From assembly GCA_023436305.1 (NCBI GenBank), contig JAEZJQ010000074.1, positions 1 to 18,410 on the forward strand: a stretch of 18,410 nt of DNA, read 5' to 3'. Made by a program: the position numbers and the translations under genes. Position 1 is the first letter of the stretch. Each line of letters starts with the position of its first letter. The notes below the pieces were generated by a model. That model saw nothing but the letters and a program-made list of their open reading frames with translations, had not been told where the DNA came from and ran no database searches. Origin of the DNA: Bacillota bacterium. Its GTDB lineage: Bacteria; Bacillota; UBA4882; UBA8346. Shown here one piece after another: positions 14,003-18,410 of the stretch.

Positions 14003-14034
14003 GACTTTACCGCCAGGTAAAGTCTTAACTTTTT
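14003..14034 (+). terminator. Rho-independent terminator
   Basis: GACTTTACC (14003-14011), loop GCCA, GGTAAAGTC (14016-14024), a perfect 9-bp stem followed by TTAAC and then a T-run. It closes the NarL-type regulator gene and separates it from the ylxM-ffh promoter. Confidence 0.85.
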
Positions 14035-14068
14035 TGGTCAATGGTTCTTTATTTTATCATTTCCGCAC

Positions 14069-14097
14069 TTGACAATCCCCTCCGGTTTAAGTATACT
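14069..14097 (+). promoter_or_regulatory. Strong sigma-A promoter for ylxM-ffh
   Basis: TTGACA (14069-14074, consensus), 17-bp spacer, TATACT (14092-14097, five of six). It is the best promoter in the window. A second TTGACA at 14119-14124 has no partner -10. Between promoter and gene is a 12-base palindrome, GCGCGTACGCGC (14138-14149). Confidence 0.85.
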
Positions 14098-14165
14098 ATC
14101 ACTGTTAAGTAATTATACTTGACAGAAAAAAGAGAGTGCGCGTACGCGCGAGCCTGGGGGAATTC

Positions 14166-14555
14166 GTGGTGGAAGCGGAAGTAAAACCACTGGAAAAGAT
14201 GGTTCGCACCGGACTGCTCTATGATTTTTACGGGGGTTTGTTAACCGACAAACAACGCCAGGCCATGGAGTTATATTATCTGGAGAATTGGTCTCTGGCG
14301 GAAATTGCGGCCAGTGAAGGCGTCTCCCGCCAGGCAGTTTATGATTTGCTGCATCGTAGTGCGCGTACTATTGAAGAATACGAGCGAAAACTTGGTTTAT
14401 TGGACCGTTTTTTAAAGCAACAAACGGTACTGGCGGAGATTCAGCGTAAAATAACGGCGATAATGGCCGACAAACGAAAAAGTGACCCGCATTTTCAGGC
14501 CTTAGCCGATATCGAACAACAAATCACCGGTTTAATCGAAGCGGATCGAAGTTAA
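14166..14555 (+). CDS. ylxM: YlxM-family helix-turn-helix protein
   Basis: 129 residues from GTG 14166. The family protein is coded next to ffh in Bacillota and is thought to modulate the signal recognition particle, possibly acting on its RNA or GTPase. Visible: LLYDFYGGLLTDKQRQAMELYYLENWSLAEIAASEGVSRQAVYDLLHRSARTIEEYE, the sigma-70 region 4-like helix-turn-helix typical of YlxM, followed by a coiled C-terminal tail. The open frame reaches GTG 14136, but that would start in the palindrome; GGGGG (14156-14160) points to GTG 14166 or 14169. ffh follows 28 bases later. Confidence 0.85.
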   Translation: MVEAEVKPLEKMVRTGLLYDFYGGLLTDKQRQAMELYYLENWSLAEIAASEGVSRQAVYDLLHRSARTIEEYERKLGLLDRFLKQQTVLAEIQRKITAIMADKRKSDPHFQALADIEQQITGLIEADRS

Positions 14556-14583
14556 AATATACTTTAACGTGGAGGTATTCGGG

Positions 14584-15930
14584 ATGGTTTTTGAAAGCCT
14601 TTCCGGAAAACTGCAGGAAACCTTTCGTAAGTTACGGGGACTCGGAAAACTTACGGAAAAAAATATTGAAGAATCGTTGCGCGAAGTGCGTTTGGCATTG
14701 CTTGAAGCCGATGTCAACTTCAAAGTGGTGAAGGATTTTATCGCCAAAGTTAAGGAGCGGGCTATTGGCCAAGAGGTATTGTCCAGTCTTACTCCCGGCC
14801 AGCAAGTTATCAAGATTGTTTACGATGAGTTGACCCAATTAATGGGTGAAGCCGAAGCGCCGCTAAAAATAGCCAATCATCCGCCCATGGTAATTATGCT
14901 GGTTGGGTTGCAAGGTTCGGGTAAAACCAGTACCGCCGGTAAATTAAGCGGATTGTTGAAAAAACAGGGGCGCCATCCGTTGCTTGTTGCCGCTGATATC
15001 TATCGCCCGGCGGCGATTAAACAACTCCAAGTACTGGGGAAACAATTGGATATTCCGGTATTTAGTCTGGATGGAGCGAGCCCGGTGGAGATTGCCCGGC
15101 GGGCGTTGGAACAGGCCCTTTCTTTCCAAAATGATCCGGTCATTATCGATACCGCAGGCCGTTTGCATATTGATGAAGCAATGATGGATGAAGTGAAACA
15201 GATTAAAGCGGCGGTTCATCCCACGGAGATTTTACTGGTTTTGGACGCCATGACCGGTCAAGATGCGGTGAATGTGGCGGCCTCGTTCCGGGATGCTTTA
15301 GGAACCGGAACGGAATCCGGCGCCGGTTTAACCGGAGTGGTTCTCACTAAATTAGACAGTGATACCCGGGGTGGGGCTGCTTTGTCGGTTCGGGCGGTGA
15401 CCGGTTGCCCGATTAAATTCACCGGAGCCGGTGAAAAGATGGATAATTTGGAAGTTTTTTATCCATCCCGGATGGCGTCCCGAATTTTGGGGATGGGCGA
15501 TGTATTAACCTTAATCGAGAAAGCGGAAGCGAACGTAGATCCGGGTAAAGCCAAGCATTTATTGGAAAGAATGCGGAAAGCGGAATTTACTTTCGACGAT
15601 TTTTTGGACCAAATGCGGGAGATGAAAAAACTGGGCCCATTGGAACAAATTTTGGGGATGTTACCGGGGATGCAGACCAAGCAATTAAAAAATGTGCAGC
15701 TCAACGAGAAAGATATGGTCAAAGTTGAAGCCATCATTCAGTCTATGACTAAAGAAGAAAGAACTAATCCGGCTATCATCAACGGAGGCAGGCGCCGCAG
15801 AATCGCCGCCGGTTCCGGAACCACGGTCCAGGATGTAAACCGGCTGCTGCAGCAGTTCGAACAAAGCCGGAAACTGATGAAGCAATTTGCGGAAATGGGT
15901 AAGGGCAAAATGCCCAAATTCCCGTTCTAA
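14584..15930 (+). CDS. ffh: Signal recognition particle protein Ffh
   Basis: 448 residues. This GTPase binds 4.5S/6S SRP RNA and signal sequences and delivers ribosomes to FtsY at the membrane. N domain 1-95; P-loop GLQGSGKT (108-115); DIYRPAA; DTAGR (from 189); TKLD (255-258); then the methionine-rich M domain with the RNA-binding INGGRRRRIAAGSG helix-turn. ATG 14584 has GGAGG 8 bases upstream; the GTG at 14569 precedes that site and is rejected. Two oddities: a few extra residues in the loop before G4 (ALGTGTESGAGLTGVV, 238-253, where most Ffh proteins read like ALGLTGVV), and LDSD where LDGD is usual. Confidence 0.96.
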   Translation: MVFESLSGKLQETFRKLRGLGKLTEKNIEESLREVRLALLEADVNFKVVKDFIAKVKERAIGQEVLSSLTPGQQVIKIVYDELTQLMGEAEAPLKIANHPPMVIMLVGLQGSGKTSTAGKLSGLLKKQGRHPLLVAADIYRPAAIKQLQVLGKQLDIPVFSLDGASPVEIARRALEQALSFQNDPVIIDTAGRLHIDEAMMDEVKQIKAAVHPTEILLVLDAMTGQDAVNVAASFRDALGTGTESGAGLTGVVLTKLDSDTRGGAALSVRAVTGCPIKFTGAGEKMDNLEVFYPSRMASRILGMGDVLTLIEKAEANVDPGKAKHLLERMRKAEFTFDDFLDQMREMKKLGPLEQILGMLPGMQTKQLKNVQLNEKDMVKVEAIIQSMTKEERTNPAIINGGRRRRIAAGSGTTVQDVNRLLQQFEQSRKLMKQFAEMGKGKMPKFPF

Positions 15931-15939
15931 ATAACATCC

Positions 15940-16013
15940 AGATTAAAAATTACAGATTAAATAAAAATATAGAATTTGGGATTTTTGAATCCGGAATCTG
16001 TAATCTTTAATCT
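15940..16013 (+). promoter_or_regulatory. Long inverted repeat in the ffh-rpsP gap
   Basis: AGATTAAAAATTACAGATT (15940-15958) pairs with AATCTGTAATCTTTAATCT (15995-16013): 19-base arms with one G-U-type mismatch and a 36-base loop. It begins just after the ffh stop and ends 19 bases before the rpsP ribosome-binding site. It lacks a T-run after the stem, so it is not a classic terminator. It could stabilise the ffh end of the transcript or influence rpsP translation. Confidence 0.6.
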
Positions 16014-16045
16014 TGAATGTGGAATCATGGAAGGGAGGTGAATTT

Positions 16046-16291
16046 ATGTCAGTTCGAATTCGATTGAATAAAATGGGTGCCAAAAAAAGACCGTTTTACC
16101 GTTTGGTCGTGGCTGATTCAAGGGCGCCGCGCGATGGCCGTTTTATTGAAATCCTCGGACATTATAATCCCATCGTGGATCCCGTGGAATTGGTGGTCGA
16201 TAAGGAAAAGGCGGCGGATTGGTTGCAAAAAGGCGCCAAGCCTTCAGAAACCGTTCGCAGGCTTTTAAAGCAAGCTGGAGTTATTGCCTAA
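16046..16291 (+). CDS. rpsP: 30S ribosomal protein S16
   Basis: 81 residues, the standard length. SVRIRLNKMGAKKRPFYRLVVADSRAPRDGRFIEILGHYNP is the S16 signature, followed by the usual basic C-terminal helix. ATG 16046 has an excellent AGGGAGGTGA (16032-16041); a GTG-initiated frame from 16013 would lie in the inverted repeat and is rejected. It supports assembly of the small subunit and heads the khpA-rimM-trmD-rplS run. Confidence 0.97.
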   Translation: MSVRIRLNKMGAKKRPFYRLVVADSRAPRDGRFIEILGHYNPIVDPVELVVDKEKAADWLQKGAKPSETVRRLLKQAGVIA

Positions 16292-16360
16292 AGCCGGGTA
16301 CCGGACAACCGGTTGACTGGAAAAGCCGGTTCACCGGAAAAAAGCCGGTTCACCGGATTA
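16292..16360 (+). repeat. Tandem repeat in the rpsP-khpA gap
   Basis: AAAAGCCGGTTCACCGGA occurs exactly at 16321-16338 and 16340-16357 (period 19). Degenerate related units precede it (AAGCCGGGTACCGGA near 16291, CAACCGGTTGACTGG near 16306). Each unit is partly self-complementary (CCGGT..ACCGG), so the transcript can form several small stems between rpsP and khpA. A direct repeat TTTTAAGCTTA also appears twice near 16400-16425. Confidence 0.8.
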
Positions 16361-16478
16361 GATTACGGCATTAAATCTCTTGTTCAAGCGTCATTGTTCT
16401 TTTAAGCTTAGCCTTTTTAAGCTTAATTGAGCTAAAAGTTTTGATTACTCGCTCTTTGGTAAATAGAGAGGTGTTTCC

Positions 16479-16712
16479 ATGAAAGATTTAGTTTTACAGA
16501 TCACCAAGGCTTTAGTCGATCACCCGGAAGATGTTAAAGTGCTTAAACGTGAACATAATAATCAAATCTTATTGGAGATTACAGTGAACCCTGATGATGT
16601 CGGGAAAATCATCGGTAAACAAGGCCGGATCATCAAATCAATTCGTACCGTGGTGAAAGCTTGCGCCATTCGCGATAATTGTAAAATTTCCGTGGAACTC
16701 TTCAACAAATGA
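16479..16712 (+). CDS. khpA: KH-domain RNA-binding protein KhpA
   Basis: 77 residues consisting of one KH domain with the GxxG loop as GKQG (46-49, in VGKIIGKQGRIIKSIRTVV). KhpA pairs with KhpB/Jag in many Bacillota to bind RNA. Its place between rpsP and rimM is the standard one. ATG 16479 is preceded by GAGAGGTG at a normal distance. The stop is overlapped by the rimM ribosome-binding site. Confidence 0.95.
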   Translation: MKDLVLQITKALVDHPEDVKVLKREHNNQILLEITVNPDDVGKIIGKQGRIIKSIRTVVKACAIRDNCKISVELFNK

Positions 16713-16719
16713 GGTTATC

Positions 16720-17241
16720 GTGGATACGTTGGATCTAATTGCGGTTGGCGAAATTATTAAGCCCCAGGGAATTCAAGGTGAATTAAAGGTTATTCCATTA
16801 ACCAACAATATTCGAAGGTTTGGAGAAATACGCAGGGTTTATTGGAAATGCGCCGGTGGTTTACAGGAGTTATTTCTCGAAGGTTATCGTCCTTTTAAAT
16901 CATTTGTATTATTGAAATTCACCGGTATTGACAATTTAACCGAAGCGGAGCGATTGGGACGAGGTTTGATTTATATCCCCCGGTCGGAACGCCCGATGCT
17001 GCCGAAAGGGCAGTTTTACCTTGATGAAATTGAGGGTCTTGATGTTTATACAACTGCAGGAGTTTTTTTGGGAAAAGTTAAGCAAATCCTGCAGACCAGT
17101 TCCAATGATGTTTATTGCGTATCCGGTCAAGACCGGGAGATATTAATCCCGGCGTTAAAGCATGTGATTCAAGCCGTTTCCCTTGATCAGGGCCGAATGG
17201 TGGTTGAATTACCGGCGGGTCTTTTGGAGGATGAAATATAG
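16720..17241 (+). CDS. rimM: Ribosome maturation factor RimM
   Basis: 173 residues, typical length. N-terminal GEIIKPQGIQGELKVIPLT (10-28) and C-terminal PRC-barrel (DEIEGLDVYTTAGVFLGKVKQIL, then REILIPALKHVIQAV). It helps form the 30S head around S19 and 16S rRNA. Start is GTG 16720 with GAGG (16711-16714) over the khpA stop. Its own stop TAG shares one base with the trmD start. Confidence 0.96.
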   Translation: MDTLDLIAVGEIIKPQGIQGELKVIPLTNNIRRFGEIRRVYWKCAGGLQELFLEGYRPFKSFVLLKFTGIDNLTEAERLGRGLIYIPRSERPMLPKGQFYLDEIEGLDVYTTAGVFLGKVKQILQTSSNDVYCVSGQDREILIPALKHVIQAVSLDQGRMVVELPAGLLEDEI

Positions 17242-17942
17242 TGCTCATTCAGATCTTGACCCTTTTTCCGGAAATGTTCACCGGTCCTTTCGAAAATAGT
17301 ATTATCAAACGGGCCAGGGAACAAAAACTCATTGAATTTCGTTGGTTAAACTTTAGAGATTATACAACCGACAAACACCGGATGGTGGATGATATTCCAT
17401 ACGGCGGCGGGAGTGGGATGGTATTAAAACCGGAACCCATTTTTCGATGTATGCAATTTGCCAAGCAAGCCGCCCCCAATGCTTTCGTGATCCTGCTGAC
17501 TCCTCAGGGAACGGTTTTTAACCAGCGGATTGCGGGAGAGTTGGCCTGTAAAGAACATTTAATCTTCATTTGCGGCCATTATGAAGGCTTTGACGAACGA
17601 ATCCGCGCTTGGGTGGATATGGAATTGTCGATTGGAGATTATGTGCTTACCGGTGGGGAATTGGCGGCGATGGTAATTAGTGACGCGGTGGCCAGACTGG
17701 TTCCCGGAGTATTGGGTTCAGCGGAATCGGCTGTAAAAGATTCATTCACCGATAATCTGCTGGATTTCCCCCAGTATACCCGGCCGGTTGAATTTGAAGG
17801 AATGGTTGTTCCCGAAGTTTTGCTCTCGGGCCATCATGCCAATATCGAAAAATGGCGTCGTGAGCAGGCAATTTTACGAACCGCCCAACGCCGGCCCGAT
17901 TTATTAGGGGAGAATAAATTAAAAGTTAAAACTGATAGTTAG
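17241..17942 (+). CDS. trmD: tRNA (guanine-N1)-methyltransferase TrmD
   Basis: 233 residues. It makes m1G37 in tRNAs, which guards against frameshifting, using S-adenosylmethionine in a trefoil knot. Visible: LFPEMFTGPFENSIIKRA, PYGGGSGMVLKPEP (54-66), GHYEGFDERI (112-121), the knot SIGDYVLTGGELA (130-142) and catalytic-region Asp167 in ESAVKDSF. Start GTG 17241 overlaps the rimM stop by one base, with GGAGG (17226-17230) ten bases ahead: tight translational coupling. Confidence 0.97.
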   Translation: MLIQILTLFPEMFTGPFENSIIKRAREQKLIEFRWLNFRDYTTDKHRMVDDIPYGGGSGMVLKPEPIFRCMQFAKQAAPNAFVILLTPQGTVFNQRIAGELACKEHLIFICGHYEGFDERIRAWVDMELSIGDYVLTGGELAAMVISDAVARLVPGVLGSAESAVKDSFTDNLLDFPQYTRPVEFEGMVVPEVLLSGHHANIEKWRREQAILRTAQRRPDLLGENKLKVKTDS

Positions 17943-18011
17943 TCAGAATCGGAAGAAACTTATAAAAGTTAAACTTAAAACTTATATTTTATACAGAGAG
18001 GAGGTTCATTC

Positions 18012-18359
18012 ATGAACATTATTGATATTATTGAACGCGAACAAATGAAGTCCAATATTCCGAGTTTCTTACCCGGAGATTCCGTAAAAGTATATGTGAA
18101 GGTTGTTGAAGGCGGTAAAGAGCGGATCCAGATTTATGAAGGGGTTGTAACTCGACGCAGCCATGGCGGACTGAAAGAGACGTTTACCGTCCGTAAAGTG
18201 TCCCAAGGCGTTGGTGTGGAAAGAACTTTCCCGGTTCATTCGCCAATGTTGGATAAGATTGAGATTGAGCGCCGGGGTAAGGTGCGTCGCGCCAAACTTT
18301 ATTATCTCAGGGAACGTTCCGGAAAATCGGCCAGGATTGAAGAACGGCGGGAGGAGTAA
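18012..18359 (+). CDS. rplS: 50S ribosomal protein L19
   Basis: 115 residues, standard length. Signature FLPGDSVKVYVKVVEGGKERIQIYEGVVTRRSHGG and VGVERTFPVHSPMLDKIEI. It lies at the 30S-50S interface. ATG 18012 has a strong GAGAGGAGG upstream. The 69-base gap after trmD is AT-rich with repeated AAACTTA words and no clear hairpin. Confidence 0.97.
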   Translation: MNIIDIIEREQMKSNIPSFLPGDSVKVYVKVVEGGKERIQIYEGVVTRRSHGGLKETFTVRKVSQGVGVERTFPVHSPMLDKIEIERRGKVRRAKLYYLRERSGKSARIEERREE

Positions 18360-18366
18360 TCATTAC

Positions 18367-18410
18367 ATGCTGGAAATAAAAAAGTCTGAATTCCGGGAAA
18401 ATGTTGAATC
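18367..18410 (+). CDS. Start of a further gene, cut by the window end (possibly signal peptidase I)
   Basis: ATG 18367 opens a frame reading MLEIKKSEFRENVE to the window edge. A GGGAGGAG inside the end of rplS lies about 10 bases ahead. In many Bacillota the gene after rplS is lepB (signal peptidase I) or rbgA; the FRENVES-like stretch would suit the cytoplasmic lead into a LepB membrane anchor. Only 14 residues are visible, so the identity is a guess from gene order. Confidence 0.45.
   Translation, partial: MLEIKKSEFRENVE

Noticed and set aside
17943..18011. L19 leader element upstream of rplS
   Set aside because: The gap is AT-rich with direct AAACTTA words but no clear stem that matches a known leader; a covariance search would be needed.

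Overview
The window looks like the chromosome of a spore-forming Bacillota (Firmicutes) that also has an outer membrane. The Bacillota signal comes from the housekeeping block at the right end, in the order ylxM-ffh-rpsP-khpA-rimM-trmD-rplS, and from a small Spo0E-like protein. The diderm signal comes from a signal-peptide-bearing beta-barrel protein ending in phenylalanine and a LolA-like periplasmic protein next to an MMPL pump. Lineages such as Negativicutes or the Hydrogenispora/Limnochordia-like groups would fit, but the lineage is inferred and not proven.

Layout. Bases 1-216 are the trailing end of a CRISPR array with type I-C-like 32-bp repeats. Two neighbouring spacers are identical, and the last repeat is degenerate. 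Bases 217-1640 hold no convincing gene. They are a diverged tandem duplication of the array's end: a second copy of the degenerate terminal repeat plus its flank lies at 868, and a repeat fragment lies near 1485. Both copies are full of short perfect hairpins. A lone AlbA_2-like protein with an unrecognised C-terminal half follows (1644-2984).

Bases 3235-8327 form a likely five-gene operon: a TetR regulator, a LolA-like lipid carrier, an outer-membrane beta-barrel, an MMPL/RND pump and a Spo0E-like protein. The TetR gene has no ATG, GTG or TTG start before its DNA-binding domain; a strong ribosome-binding site points to an AUU start. The three envelope genes together could make a path for a lipid-like substrate from inner to outer membrane, with TetR as local regulator. 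Converging on this operon are pcm (isoaspartyl repair) and an MpsC/DUF2294 gene.

Bases 9872-13964 are a phosphorelay block: a 20-codon relic of a receiver-domain protein, a membrane hybrid histidine kinase (sensor, PAS, HisKA, HATPase, receiver, HPt), a single-domain receiver overlapping it, and a separate NarL-type regulator that ends in a clear terminator.

Bases 14069-18410 are the signal recognition particle and ribosome block. It is driven by a near-consensus promoter and has notable structure in its intergenic gaps (an inverted repeat before rpsP, tandem repeats after it). The start of a further gene is cut by the window's right edge.
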